From Fuscibacter oryzae (lineage in GTDB: Bacteria > Pseudomonadota > Alphaproteobacteria > Rhodobacterales > Rhodobacteraceae), in NCBI RefSeq assembly GCF_016765795.1, contig NZ_JAESVP010000001.1:310001-374000 (forward strand): DNA of 64,000 bases, written 5' to 3'. The notes under the pieces were generated by a model. It was not told where the DNA came from. It did no database searches and saw only the letters and a program-made list of their open reading frames with translations. Positions 55,347 through 64,000 of this stretch are shown in pieces (the first letter of the stretch is position 1; each line of letters begins with the position of its first letter). The translations under genes were made by a program, and so were the position numbers.

Positions 55347-57488
55347 ATGTTCCATACCACAACGAAATCAATCCAGTGGGGCGGTGAAACGCTGACTCTG
55401 GAAACCGGCAAGGTTGCCCGTCAGGCAGATGGCTCGGTTATCGCCACCTTGGGCGAAACCTCGGTCATGGCCAACGTGACCTTTGCGAAATCGCCCAAGC
55501 CCGGCCAGGACTTTTTCCCCCTGACCGTGCATTATCAGGAAAAATACTATGCGGCCGGCAAGATCCCCGGCGGCTTTTTCAAACGCGAAGCGCGCCCGTC
55601 CGAGAAAGAGACGCTGACCTCGCGTCTGATCGACCGGCCCTGCCGCCCTCTGTTCGTTGAAGGTTTCAAGCATGAAGTGCTGGTCATGGCGACCGTGCTG
55701 TCTTGCGACTTGCACAACGACCCCGACATCGTTGCCATGATCGCCGTTTCGGCCGCGCTGACCGTTTCGGGCGTGCCGTTCATGGGCCCGATCGGCGCCG
55801 CGCGCGTTGGTTTCACCAACGGCCAGTATGTGCTGAACCCGGCCATGGATGACATGACCCAACTGCGCATGAAGCCCGAGCAGCGGCTTGATCTGGTCAT
55901 CGCAGGCACCAAGACCGCCGTGATGATGGTGGAATCCGAAGCCTATGAGCTGTCGGAAGCCGAGATGCTGGGCGCGGTCAAGTTCGGCCATGACGCCATG
56001 CAGCCGGTGATCGACCTGATCATCGACTTTGCCGAACTGTCGGCCAAGGAACCCTTCGACTTCTCGCCCCCCGACATCTCGGCGATCTATGGCAAGGTGA
56101 AAGCGGCTGGCGAAACCCAGATGCGCGCCGCCTTTGCGATCCGCGACAAGCAGGACCGCACCAACGCCATCGGCGCTGCGGTTGACGCGATCAAGGCCGC
56201 CCTGTCGGAAGAAGACCAGAAGGACGCCAACCTTGGTTCGGCGATCAAGCAACTGGAATCCGCGATCCTGCGCGGCGACGTCGTGGCAAACGGCATCCGT
56301 ATCGACGGGCGCGACACCAAGACCGTCCGTCCGATCATCGCGGAAACCGGCATCCTGCCGCGCACCCATGGGTCGGCCCTGTTCACCCGCGGCGAAACCC
56401 AAGGTCTGGTTGTGACCACCCTTGGCACCGGCGAAGATGAGCAGATCATCGACGCGCTGAACGGCAACTATCGGTCAAACTTCCTGCTGCACTACAACTT
56501 CCCGCCCTATTCGGTTGGCGAAGTTGGCCGCGTGGGTTCGCCCGGCCGCCGCGAAATCGGCCATGGCAAGCTGGCATGGCGCGCGTTGCAGGCGGTTCTG
56601 CCTGCGCCGACCGACTTCCCCTACACCATCCGCGTCGTGTCCGAGATCACGGAATCGAACGGCTCGTCCTCGATGGCTTCGGTCTGCGGTGGCAGCTTGT
56701 CGATGATGGATGCGGGCGTTCCGCTGAAGGCGCCAGTTGCCGGTGTGGCCATGGGCCTGATTCTGGAAGATGACGGCAAATGGGCCGTGCTGACCGACAT
56801 CCTGGGCGACGAGGATCACCTCGGCGACATGGACTTCAAGGTCGCGGGCACCGAAGCGGGCATCACCAGCCTGCAAATGGACATCAAGGTTGCGGGCATC
56901 ACGCCCGAGATCATGGAGCAGGCCCTGGCGCAGGCCAAAGACGGCCGTCTGCATATTCTGGCCGAGATGGGCAAGGCGCTGTCGGCCCCGCAAGGCTTCA
57001 GCGAATATGCCCCCAAGATCGAGACCCTGAGCATCCCGACCGACAAGATCCGGGAAGTGATCGGCTCTGGCGGCAAGGTCATTCGTGAAATCGTTGAAGT
57101 GTCGGGCGCCAAGGTCGATATCAACGATGACGGCATGATCAAGATCGCCTCGAACGATCAAAAGGCGATCAAGAAGGCCTATGACATGATCTGGTCGATC
57201 GTGGCAGAGCCGGAAGTGGGCCAGATCTACACCGGCAAAGTTGTGAAGCTGGTCGATTTCGGCGCCTTTGTGAACTTCTTCGGCAAGCGTGATGGTCTGG
57301 TGCATGTGTCCCAGATCGCCAACAAGCGCCTGACCCATCCGAATGAAATCCTGAAGGAAGGCCAAGAGGTCAAGGTCAAGCTGCTGGGCTTTGACGAGCG
57401 CGGCAAGGTGCGCCTTGGCATGAAGATGGTCGATCAGGAAACCGGCGAGGAAATCGCCGAGAAGAAGGAAGAGTCGGCCGAAGGCTGA
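55347..57488 (+). CDS. pnp: Polyribonucleotide nucleotidyltransferase (PNPase)
   Basis: A 3'-to-5' phosphorolytic exoribonuclease and degradosome component. The 713-residue product has two RNase PH domains: the first with QVLNP-like motifs and [11 protein letters not shown], the second with [26 protein letters not shown] and the catalytic Asp in [21 protein letters not shown] domain ([29 protein letters not shown], about 555-590) and an S1 domain ([34 protein letters not shown], about 620-690) follow. Normal length. A strong terminator follows. Confidence 0.99.
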   Translation: MFHTTTKSIQWGGETLTLETGKVARQADGSVIATLGETSVMANVTFAKSPKPGQDFFPLTVHYQEKYYAAGKIPGGFFKREARPSEKETLTSRLIDRPCRPLFVEGFKHEVLVMATVLSCDLHNDPDIVAMIAVSAALTVSGVPFMGPIGAARVGFTNGQYVLNPAMDDMTQLRMKPEQRLDLVIAGTKTAVMMVESEAYELSEAEMLGAVKFGHDAMQPVIDLIIDFAELSAKEPFDFSPPDISAIYGKVKAAGETQMRAAFAIRDKQDRTNAIGAAVDAIKAALSEEDQKDANLGSAIKQLESAILRGDVVANGIRIDGRDTKTVRPIIAETGILPRTHGSALFTRGETQGLVVTTLGTGEDEQIIDALNGNYRSNFLLHYNFPPYSVGEVGRVGSPGRREIGHGKLAWRALQAVLPAPTDFPYTIRVVSEITESNGSSSMASVCGGSLSMMDAGVPLKAPVAGVAMGLILEDDGKWAVLTDILGDEDHLGDMDFKVAGTEAGITSLQMDIKVAGITPEIMEQALAQAKDGRLHILAEMGKALSAPQGFSEYAPKIETLSIPTDKIREVIGSGGKVIREIVEVSGAKVDINDDGMIKIASNDQKAIKKAYDMIWSIVAEPEVGQIYTGKVVKLVDFGAFVNFFGKRDGLVHVSQIANKRLTHPNEILKEGQEVKVKLLGFDERGKVRLGMKMVDQETGEEIAEKKEESAEG

Positions 57489-57511
57489 CATCGGTCATTT
57501 TTCGCCGATCA

Positions 57512-57536
57512 GGGGCCGCGATTGCGGCCCCTTTTT
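57512..57536 (+). terminator. Terminator after pnp
   Basis: GGGGCCGC, loop GATT, GCGGCCCC, then TTTTT, 24 bases after the stop. Confidence 0.93.
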
Positions 57537-57620
57537 CTTTGTCGCTTGGCAACTTTCACAACTTATAATAGATGAAAGAGGTGCAAAAAATTCAATCTAA
57601 AGTTGTTTATGGTAATAATC

Positions 57621-58709
57621 ATGAGCTTACGTTCCATACTCCCCTCTTGGAAAATTCAACGTGAATGGCTGCGGCTGAAACAACAGGTCAGTCAGGTTGA
57701 GTGGCTGTTTTTCGGGGCCATGCGGCGCGCAAGTTATGATAGAAACCGTCACAAGCTGGTTTCGGTGACCGAGGGCAATCAGCCTTTGTGCCCCGATGTT
57801 GCCGTCATCCTGATATTTCAACCCAAAGGGATTCTGCCTTCGCTGATTGAAGAGCTGACCCATTTTACCACCAATGGCATATCTCCGGTCGTGATCTCGA
57901 ACTGCCCGCTTTCGGTCGCTGACCGTGGCTTGTTGCAAGCGCACTGCCACTTGGTGATCGAACGACCGAATTTTGGCTATGACTTTGGCGGTTACCGCGA
58001 AGGCATTCTGGTGCTGTCCGAACGCGGTGCGCAGATCCGTAATCTGTTCGTCAAAAATGACAGCATCTGGTTTCCTGTCTCAAATGACTGCACGCTTTTG
58101 GATCGCGCCCTGGAGTCCAAATCGGATATCTATGGCATCTACCTGAATGAAACGCCAAAACAGGCGCATAGGGCGCATTTGCAGTCTTACTTTTACCGTT
58201 TCAGTCCTCGGCTTGTGAACGACCCCATATTTTTAGATTACTGGCGAAATATTCTGCTAACCGACAACAAATTCATGGTCATCCGCCAGTGTGAAATGAA
58301 GCTGACAGAAGCATTTCGTGCCAAGGGTTTCAGCATCGAGCCGCTGTATCGGATGTCAGACATGCAAACCGCGCTCAAAGCTCTTAGCAATGCCGAACTG
58401 GAGGATGTGCTGCACTATCAGATTCAGGTCGATACACGATCAATTCATAGTGTGGGCGGCCTCATGGGGCACAGTGGCGAACCAGGATGGCGTGAAAAGG
58501 TGGAGGCGCTGATCGATCAAGGGAAAGTTGGCAAGTATTTCCTGATTGCGCATCCCTTAGCCCTTATACAGAATCTTCATTGTCCGATTCTGAAAAAGGA
58601 CCGCCAACCGATGTATCGCTTGCAACGCGCTGAAATTTCACGTGCAGGAATGGCCATGTTGCTTCCAGATGTCGTGCGCTCAGAGATTATGACCTGGGAT
58701 GCAGCGTGA
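57621..58709 (+). CDS. Rhamnan synthesis F (RgpF)-like glycosyltransferase
   Basis: A 362-residue protein of the RgpF family (PF05045 as I recognise it), which assembles rhamnose-rich cell-surface polysaccharide. Diagnostic parts are VIERPNFGYDFGGYREGILVL (residues ~115-135), FVKNDSIWFPVSNDCTLLDRALE, and QSYFYRFSPRLVNDPIFLDYWRNI. The GC content is lower than in the neighbours, and an AT-rich leader with TATAAT (57564-57569) precedes it, which suggests recent transfer. Start choice is uncertain: ATG 57609 is possible, and neither has a strong ribosome site. It is convergent with a sulfotransferase gene ten bases away. Confidence 0.82.
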   Translation: MSLRSILPSWKIQREWLRLKQQVSQVEWLFFGAMRRASYDRNRHKLVSVTEGNQPLCPDVAVILIFQPKGILPSLIEELTHFTTNGISPVVISNCPLSVADRGLLQAHCHLVIERPNFGYDFGGYREGILVLSERGAQIRNLFVKNDSIWFPVSNDCTLLDRALESKSDIYGIYLNETPKQAHRAHLQSYFYRFSPRLVNDPIFLDYWRNILLTDNKFMVIRQCEMKLTEAFRAKGFSIEPLYRMSDMQTALKALSNAELEDVLHYQIQVDTRSIHSVGGLMGHSGEPGWREKVEALIDQGKVGKYFLIAHPLALIQNLHCPILKKDRQPMYRLQRAEISRAGMAMLLPDVVRSEIMTWDAA

Positions 58710-58719
58710 AAGGCGCCAG

Positions 58720-59481
58720 TCATACATTTTGTAGATTTGGCAGCCGATCACCATCATACTGATAGCCATAAAGATCGATATCAACTCGGCAGCATTGCGC
58801 AATCAACGCGCGCGTTTCATCGGTGTAAAAGCTGCGCCAATCGCGGCTGGCTGGCGCGCGCCATTCACCTTTTGCCTTTTGTGTCGGAAGTTTAAGGTCA
58901 ATACCCAGCGCGTTGCCGACTTCGGCAATGTTATGTCCAAGGCTCTCGTAAAAGATCACGTGATCAGCCCGGAATCTTCCCTTATAATTGCATAGTTCGG
59001 ACTGAACCATGCGACAGGCCCGATTGCGCCCTTCAAGCCTGTCGATCAAGCGGCGCGAAAAGGTCAAGCGCGACACCTTGTGAACAAACCGGGTAAACGT
59101 CTCTCGCTGCACCTCAAGTGGATGGCTCTTTATGTCGGTATTCCGGTAGTTGTCATAGAACTCTGACACCGCGCGATCCCAAGGGTTTCGTGCGAGGGTG
59201 ATAACCTTGTAGGACAAGATGTCCTCACCCATCACATGAACCAGACGCGACAGCGAGGAATGTACCCGTATCGTCCGTGGCCAACCCTTGCTGTAGTGCC
59301 CAACCTGGGCCTGTGTCGGTAGCGGGTTTTCCAGATCGTCAACATTGACGCCCATCACCAGATCACCTGCTGCAAGATGCGGCATGAAGGCCCATTGCAC
59401 GGACGAGCTTGCGACCTTTCTCGGGCGAACAAGAAGGAAGCGTTTGGAGTGGCTTATGATCACGAAGTCGGCCCTTGGCAT
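58720..59481 (-). CDS. Sulfotransferase family protein
   Basis: A 253-residue PAPS-dependent sulfotransferase of the HNK-1/chondroitin type (Sulfotransfer_2). The 5'-phosphosulfate loop is LLVRPRKVASSSVQWAF near residue 20. The 3'-phosphate site is TLARNPWDRAVSEFYDNYR near residue 98. RADHVIFYESLGHNIAEVGNALGI and the C-terminal SFYTDETRALIAQCCRVDIDLYGYQYD are family-like. It would sulfate a surface glycan or lipid. The convergent RgpF-like gene suggests one carbohydrate-related cassette. The GC content is somewhat below the neighbouring core genes. No strong ribosome site before the ATG. Confidence 0.83.
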   Translation of the reverse strand: MPRADFVIISHSKRFLLVRPRKVASSSVQWAFMPHLAAGDLVMGVNVDDLENPLPTQAQVGHYSKGWPRTIRVHSSLSRLVHVMGEDILSYKVITLARNPWDRAVSEFYDNYRNTDIKSHPLEVQRETFTRFVHKVSRLTFSRRLIDRLEGRNRACRMVQSELCNYKGRFRADHVIFYESLGHNIAEVGNALGIDLKLPTQKAKGEWRAPASRDWRSFYTDETRALIAQCCRVDIDLYGYQYDGDRLPNLQNV

Positions 59482-59582
59482 CAAACGAAGATTCGGATGA
59501 TGCGAGAGAACCCGCTTCTCGTCCAGCGCACATTAAAAGAAAATTAACCTCCGCACCGCGGAAGGTTTGAATTGCCCAGTAT

Positions 59583-59604
59583 GGCGGCCGGTCCTCCGGC
59601 CGCC
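59583..59604 (-). terminator. Hairpin after the peroxiredoxin gene
   Basis: GGCGGCCGG and CCGGCCGCC form a perfect nine-pair stem 18 bases beyond the stop, but no T-run follows. Confidence 0.5.
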
Positions 59605-59622
59605 ACGTCGAACATGGCACGC

Positions 59623-60279
59623 TTATACCGGACGCTTGGCAAAGCGCAGATAGGGCAGCTTGATGTCCAGCTCGCCATATTTGGCCTTGGCATCCTCGGT
59701 CGGAACCGACAGCGCCACGATCACATCCTGACCCGGCACCCAGTTGGCTGGGGTGGCGAAGGGCACGCCGTCGGTGGCTTGCACCGCATCCAATGCGCGC
59801 AGGATTTCGGCGAAGTTCCGCCCCACCGACATCGGATAGGTCATCGTCAGCCGCACCTTCTTGTCCGGCCCGATGATATAGACGGTGCGCACCGTCGCTG
59901 TGTTGGCCGGGGTGCGACCTTCGGCGGGCAAATAGTATTCGGCGGGCAGCATGTCATAGGCTTTGGCCACGGTCAGGCTGGTATCGTCGATGATCGGGAA
60001 ATCGGCGGGGGCACCGGCAAACGCCTCGATGTCGCGCTTCCATTTGCCGTGGTCTTCGACCGAGTCCACCGATACGCCAATCACCTTGGTCTTGCGCTTG
60101 GCAAATTCGGGGGCCAGCTGGGCAACCGCACCGAATTCTGTGGTGCAAACGGGTGTGAAATCGCGCGGATGGCTGAAGACGATGGCATAGCCATCGGCCA
60201 GCCACTCATGGAAATGGATGGTGCCAGCGGTCGAGTCGGCGGTGAAATCCGGCGCGATGTCGTTGATGCGGATACCCAT
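59623..60279 (-). CDS. Peroxiredoxin, 1-Cys (Prx6) type
   Basis: A 218-residue thiol peroxidase that reduces H2O2 and organic hydroperoxides. The peroxidatic Cys45 is in HPRDFTPVCTTEFGAVAQLA, with Thr and Pro as usual. Arg is in the later TVRTVYIIGPDKKVRLTMTYPMSVGRNF. The Prx6-type C-terminal extension with ANWVPGQDVIVALSVPTEDAKAKYGELDIKLPYLRFAKRP is complete. No resolving cysteine is seen in the C-terminal half, supporting the 1-Cys class. Divergent from the aldehyde dehydrogenase gene. Confidence 0.94.
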   Translation of the reverse strand: MGIRINDIAPDFTADSTAGTIHFHEWLADGYAIVFSHPRDFTPVCTTEFGAVAQLAPEFAKRKTKVIGVSVDSVEDHGKWKRDIEAFAGAPADFPIIDDTSLTVAKAYDMLPAEYYLPAEGRTPANTATVRTVYIIGPDKKVRLTMTYPMSVGRNFAEILRALDAVQATDGVPFATPANWVPGQDVIVALSVPTEDAKAKYGELDIKLPYLRFAKRPV

Positions 60280-60460
60280 GGCGATCTCCTTGGGGGGTTA
60301 GTTTGGGGTGTTTGTGGCTGCGATATAGCGGTTTTGGAACGAAGTTTCACCCGTCGCGCACCATCTGAACAAAAAGAATGATGATTTGCCAGACCCGACT
60401 GCGGATACGGAATATTCTTCCCCTGCGGGCAGGGCGCGGGGAACGGTGAAGACTGTCGCG

Positions 60461-60472
60461 ATTTGATCAAAT
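60461..60472. promoter_or_regulatory. ATTTGATCAAAT palindrome between peroxiredoxin and ALDH genes
   Basis: A perfect 12-base palindrome in the divergent region, 69 bases before the aldehyde dehydrogenase start. It resembles an FNR half-site pair without the central four bases, so FNR binding is unlikely. Another regulator could use it. Confidence 0.35.
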
Positions 60473-60540
60473 TTGGCGCAGACCCGCTTGCGCCGCCGCA
60501 CGCAGAATGCCATTTTTTGCCGCGCAACAGGAGGGCTGCC

Positions 60541-61986
60541 ATGATCATCCGCCGCGAATTCTACATCAACGGGGCCTGGGTTGCCCCCGCCAAAGCGCGC
60601 GATTGCGCCGTGATCGACCCTTCGACCGAGGAAGAGGTGGCGATCATCAGTCTGGGCGACCAGACCGATACCGATGCCGCCGTTGCCGCCGCCAAGGCCG
60701 CCTTTCCCGGCTGGGCCGCAACGCCGCCCGCAGAACGCCGCGCCGCTGTCGTCCGCATTCTGGAACAGTACGAGACCCGCAAGGAAGAACTGGCCCGCAC
60801 CATCAGCCTTGAGATGGGCTCGCCGCTGGAACATGCCCGCACCCAGCAGGCCCCCTGCCTGCCCTTGCACACCAAAAACTTTCTGACCGCGTTCGACACG
60901 CTGGAATGGGTGCGCCCGCTGGGCCCGCACGCCCCAAACGACCGTATCGCGCTGGAGCCGATTGGCGTGGTGGGCCTGATCACGCCTTGGAACTGGCCGA
61001 TGAACCAGATCGCGCTAAAGGCCATTCCGGCGATTCTGGCGGGTTGCACCTGTGTGCTGAAACCGTCCGAGGAAAGCCCGCTGAACGCGATGATCTTTGC
61101 CGAGTTCTGCCATGACGCAGGCCTGCCTCCGGGCGTGTTCAACCTGGTGAACGGCGACGGGCCGGGCGTTGGCAGCCAGCTTTCGACCCACCCGGATGTT
61201 GAAATGATCTCGTTCACCGGATCAACCCGCGCGGGTAAGGCGATTTCCGTTGCCGCCGCACAGACGCTGAAGCGGGTCACGCTGGAACTGGGGGGCAAGG
61301 GCGCCAATGTGATCTTTGCCGATGCCGACTACAAAGCGGTGGAACGCGGCGTGCGCCACATGATGGACAACACCGGCCAGTCCTGCAACGCACCCAGCCG
61401 CATGCTGGTGGAACGCCCGATCTATGACCGCGCGGTGGAAATCGCCGCGCAGGTTGCTGACAGCATCAAGGTTGGCCCCGCCAGCGCAGAGGGCAACCAC
61501 ATCGGCCCGGTGGTGAACAAGCGCCAGTGGGACCAGATTCAGGGCTATATCCAGAAGGGCATCGACGAAGGCGCGCGGCTGGTTGCCGGGGGCCCGGGCC
61601 TGCCCGACGGCTTTAACCGGGGTTTCTATGTGAAGCCCACGATCTTTGCCGATGTCACCCCCGGCATGACGATTGAACGCGAGGAAATCTTTGGCCCGGT
61701 TCTGGCAATGATTCCCTTTGACGGCGAGGAAGAGGCGGTGCGCATCGCCAATGACACACCCTATGGCCTGACCAACTATGTCCAGTCGCAAGACGGGGCC
61801 AAGCGCAACCGCATGGCGCTGCGCCTGAAATCGGGCATGGTGCAGATGAACGGCAAAAGCCGCGCCGCCGGATCGCCCTTTGGCGGGGTGAAATCCAGCG
61901 GTCGGGCACGAGAGGGCGGCGTCTGGGGGCTGGAAGAATTCCTGGAGGTCAAGGCCATCTCTGGCTGGGACCCGGCGACCGAGTAA
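60541..61986 (+). CDS. NAD(P)-dependent aldehyde dehydrogenase family protein
   Basis: A 481-residue aldehyde dehydrogenase. The cofactor region is GLITPWNWPMNQIALKAIPAILAGCTCVLKPSE, FTGSTRAG is the glycine motif, Glu249 is in LELGGKGAN, and the catalytic Cys282 is in NTGQSCNAPSRM. The end has EEIFGPVLAMIPFDGEEEAVRIAND and PFGGVKSSGRAREGG. Start at 60541 after AGGAGGGC. The substrate is undefined. It precedes an iron-sulfur flavin oxidoreductase by 125 bases with a terminator between, so they are not one transcript. Confidence 0.93.
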   Translation: MIIRREFYINGAWVAPAKARDCAVIDPSTEEEVAIISLGDQTDTDAAVAAAKAAFPGWAATPPAERRAAVVRILEQYETRKEELARTISLEMGSPLEHARTQQAPCLPLHTKNFLTAFDTLEWVRPLGPHAPNDRIALEPIGVVGLITPWNWPMNQIALKAIPAILAGCTCVLKPSEESPLNAMIFAEFCHDAGLPPGVFNLVNGDGPGVGSQLSTHPDVEMISFTGSTRAGKAISVAAAQTLKRVTLELGGKGANVIFADADYKAVERGVRHMMDNTGQSCNAPSRMLVERPIYDRAVEIAAQVADSIKVGPASAEGNHIGPVVNKRQWDQIQGYIQKGIDEGARLVAGGPGLPDGFNRGFYVKPTIFADVTPGMTIEREEIFGPVLAMIPFDGEEEAVRIANDTPYGLTNYVQSQDGAKRNRMALRLKSGMVQMNGKSRAAGSPFGGVKSSGRAREGGVWGLEEFLEVKAISGWDPATE

Positions 61987-62003
61987 ACCGGCCAGACATA
62001 CCC

Positions 62004-62034
62004 AAAAGCCCCGGCCCTTGCGCCGGGGCTTTTT
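62004..62034 (+). terminator. Terminator after the aldehyde dehydrogenase gene
   Basis: AAAAGCCCCGGC and GCCGGGGCTTTTT with a six-base loop, 17 bases after the stop. Confidence 0.92.
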
Positions 62035-62059
62035 CTTTGTTGCCTGCAACAGAGAACTT

Positions 62060-62071
62060 GACACATGTGTC
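62060..62071. promoter_or_regulatory. GACACATGTGTC palindrome overlapping a TTGACA hexamer
   Basis: A perfect 12-base palindrome whose left half is shared with the -35-like hexamer TTGACA (62058-62063), 40 bases before the start of the flavin oxidoreductase gene. The position suggests an operator for repression. No clear -10 hexamer is seen. Confidence 0.5.
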
Positions 62072-62111
62072 GATTTTTGGCGAGATCACCCGGCAACCCC
62101 GGAGCACGCCC

Positions 62112-64000
62112 ATGAGCCAGCACCCCCGCCTGACCTCTCCTCTGCAATTGCGCGGCCAGACCCTGCGCAACCGCATCGTCTTTGGCGCCCATACCAACAA
62201 CATGGCCGATATGGGCCTGCCCGGCCCCCGGATGGAGAATTATCTGGTCGAACGTGCCCTTGGCGGCGCGGCGATGGTGGTGTGCGAGCCGGTGCCCGTA
62301 CATCGCACCGGGGTGCTGACGCGCGGCAATGTGCTGCCTGAAAGCGATGCGATCATTCCGCATTTCCAGAAGATCACCACCCGCATCCGCGAGGCGGGGG
62401 CGGTGGCGATCCAGCAATTGTATCACGTCGGCGCGCACGGCGATTCTGACCTGTCGTTTCAGCCACACTGGTCGCCCTCGGGCGGGCCAAGCTATCACGA
62501 CAGCGACGGCTCTCACCGCATGACGGAAACCGAGATCGAGGAGTTGCTGGAGGCCCATGCCGCTGCTGCCCGCCGCGCCAAGGCCTGCGGCTGGCAGGGG
62601 GTAGAGGTCTGGGCCGCCTATCACTCGCTGGTCGATCAGTTCTGGACGCCGTGGTCAAATACCCGCGACGACAAATGGGGCGGCAGCCTTGAAAACCGCA
62701 CCCGGTTTTCGCGCGAATTGATTGATCGTATCCGGCGCGAATGTGGTGAGGATTTCATCGTCGGTCTGGCGATCAGCTATGCGCCCGGCTACAAAGTGGC
62801 GCTGCAAGCAGAATCCATGTGCGAAATCATCGGCCTGCATGATGCCACCGGCCATGTGGACTATGTGACCTGTGGCGCCGGCAGCTATCTGGAATTCGAC
62901 GCGATCATCCCGCCCTTCACCCATGGCGAAAAGCTGACCACCCCGATGACGGCGCAGCTGAAAGCCTTGGTCAAACATGCGAAGATTACCAGCGAGGCCG
63001 GGGTGCGCACCCCCGACAATGCCGAAACCATCCTGTCCTCGGGCGAGGCGGATCTGGTTTCGATTGTCCGCGGCCAAATCGCCGACCCGCATCTGGCCGC
63101 CAAGGTCACCCAAGGCCGCAGCGAGGATATTCGCGGCTGCATTTCCTGCAACCAGATGTGCTGGGGTCGGCGCAGCCGGGACTACTGGATTTCCTGCCTG
63201 ATCAACCCTTCTGCGGGGCGGGAATGGGAATGGGGTGGCGACAGGTTCACCCCCGCCACCACCGCGCGCAACGTTCTGGTGGTGGGCGCGGGCCCTGCGG
63301 GGCTGGAGGCGGCGCGGGCCGCTGCCGAGCGCGGGCACAGGGTTGAGGTGGTTGAGGCCTTGCCCGTGATCGGCGGCCAGTTCCGACTGGCGGGCCAGCA
63401 ACCGCGCCGGGCGCAGATCATCGATCTGATGGATTGGTACGAACGCCAGTTCACCAAACTGGGCGTGACCCTGCGGCTGAACACCTTTCTGGACGAAGAC
63501 GAAATCGCGTCCCATCCCGCCGATACGGTCATTCTGGCCACCGGGTCGCTGCCGGATGAAACCGGGTTTCAACGCTGGCGCCCCGATCTGGGCGAATTGC
63601 CCGGCATCGGCCTTGGTGGCGTCTGGTCGCCCGAGGCCGCCATGCGGCGCGAGGCGCGGCTGGGCGATGCGGTTGTGGTGTATGACGAAGGGTCAAACTG
63701 GCGCGGCGTCGGCACCGCCTGGGCGCTGGCTGAGCGCGGCCACAAGGTCACCATCGTCACGCCCGAAGCCATGGTGGGCAAAGAGATTACCCGCACCGCC
63801 GCCGACGGCGCTGCACGGCGCTATATGGCCAAGCTGGGCGTGCGGTTCCTGACCGAACACAGCCTGTCGGCCTGGCACGGCAACGGGGTCACGGTGCAGA
63901 ACATGCTGACCGGGGCAGAGGAAACCCTGCCTGCCAGCGGGTTGATCATGTCCACCACCAACCGGTCGTTCGACCCCTGGCCCGAGGCGTTTGCGGGTAA
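62112..64000 (+). CDS. NADH:flavin oxidoreductase with 4Fe-4S cluster, cut by window edge
   Basis: The first 629 codons of an Old Yellow Enzyme-type protein with a C-terminal dinucleotide-binding half, as in trimethylamine dehydrogenase, 2,4-dienoyl-CoA reductase and N-methylproline demethylase. The FMN barrel covers about 1-340 (QLYHVGAHGD; WAAYHSLVDQFWTPWSNTRDDKWGGSLENR). The cluster cysteines are Cys343, 346, 350 and 362. NAD/FAD folds follow from about 388 (VLVVGAGPAGLEAA). The frame is open to the end of the window. The YHSLVDQFW stretch differs from the catalytic HGYL of reductases and is closer to amine dehydrogenases, so an N-methylated amine substrate is possible. Confidence 0.9.
   Translation, partial: MSQHPRLTSPLQLRGQTLRNRIVFGAHTNNMADMGLPGPRMENYLVERALGGAAMVVCEPVPVHRTGVLTRGNVLPESDAIIPHFQKITTRIREAGAVAIQQLYHVGAHGDSDLSFQPHWSPSGGPSYHDSDGSHRMTETEIEELLEAHAAAARRAKACGWQGVEVWAAYHSLVDQFWTPWSNTRDDKWGGSLENRTRFSRELIDRIRRECGEDFIVGLAISYAPGYKVALQAESMCEIIGLHDATGHVDYVTCGAGSYLEFDAIIPPFTHGEKLTTPMTAQLKALVKHAKITSEAGVRTPDNAETILSSGEADLVSIVRGQIADPHLAAKVTQGRSEDIRGCISCNQMCWGRRSRDYWISCLINPSAGREWEWGGDRFTPATTARNVLVVGAGPAGLEAARAAAERGHRVEVVEALPVIGGQFRLAGQQPRRAQIIDLMDWYERQFTKLGVTLRLNTFLDEDEIASHPADTVILATGSLPDETGFQRWRPDLGELPGIGLGGVWSPEAAMRREARLGDAVVVYDEGSNWRGVGTAWALAERGHKVTIVTPEAMVGKEITRTAADGAARRYMAKLGVRFLTEHSLSAWHGNGVTVQNMLTGAEETLPASGLIMSTTNRSFDPWPEAFAG

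Noticed and set aside
60461..60472. FNR box
   Set aside because: FNR sites are TTGAT-N4-ATCAA; here the halves abut without the four spacer bases.

Overview
This is a GC-rich (roughly 64-66% by eye) chromosomal window from an alphaproteobacterium, most likely a member of the Rhodobacteraceae (Rhodobacter/Gemmobacter/Paracoccus relatives). The pointers are the split F1-ATPase operon atpHAGDC, a fused MrpA-MrpB (PhaAB-type) antiporter subunit, a DUF6173 protein, a TIGR01459-type HAD protein, a TspO protein, a UPF0260 cysteine-cluster protein, and the codon usage. Almost all of it is ordinary core genome, densely packed with overlapping stop/start codons inside operons. I recognised no rRNA, tRNA, insertion sequence, prophage or CRISPR array.

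Layout. 1-13.7 kb: a truncated lipoprotein gene, hemF, argE, a saccharopine-dehydrogenase-like gene, Sua5/TsaC, an acyl-CoA dehydrogenase with an MBL hydrolase and a DUF6173 gene, then GNAT, Gre-factor, NUDIX, secreted lipase-like, iron-permease-like and secreted caspase-like genes. 13.8-22.7 kb: a P-loop kinase, the six-gene Mrp cation/proton antiporter operon, mscL, and alanine dehydrogenase divergent from its probable Lrp-type regulator. 22.7-29.3 kb: hemC divergent from hemE, an aminotransferase with a DMT exporter, and groESL with a perfect CIRCE operator and a clear promoter. 29.4-38.4 kb: TraB/GumN, Mn-dependent pyrophosphatase, HAD, MaoC hydratase, ribF, UPF0260, threonine aldolase, alpha/beta hydrolase, HCCA isomerase, prs and an H-type lectin gene. 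38.5-43.3 kb: atpHAGDC. 43.6-51.6 kb: methyltransferase divergent from gloB, clpA, an FMN-binding protein with an LMW phosphatase, a small secreted protein, and lepA.

51.6-54.0 kb is the least ordinary part. It has a chain of hairpins, an AT-rich orphan gene of unknown function (51765-52607), a palindrome-rich spacer, and a membrane-anchored protein with 18 uninterrupted RTX nonapeptides. 54.3-57.5 kb: rpsO and pnp, separated by an opposite-strand tspO. 57.6-59.5 kb: a lower-GC pair, an RgpF-like glycosyltransferase and a sulfotransferase, probably surface-glycan cargo. 59.6-64.0 kb: peroxiredoxin, aldehyde dehydrogenase and a truncated iron-sulfur flavin oxidoreductase.

Non-coding patterns stand out more than any multi-gene system. 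A GTGCGTG/CACGCAC palindrome recurs in five intergenic gaps. A hairpin plus a conserved 'ggatatttatgaacagatgatg'-type box follows two genes. Three spacers (near 27.1, 51.6 and 52.8 kb) consist of successive hairpins. No complete new defence or biosynthetic system was found. The best candidates for undescribed biology are the AT-rich orphan at 51765 with its flanking structured DNA, and the hairpin-chain spacers.
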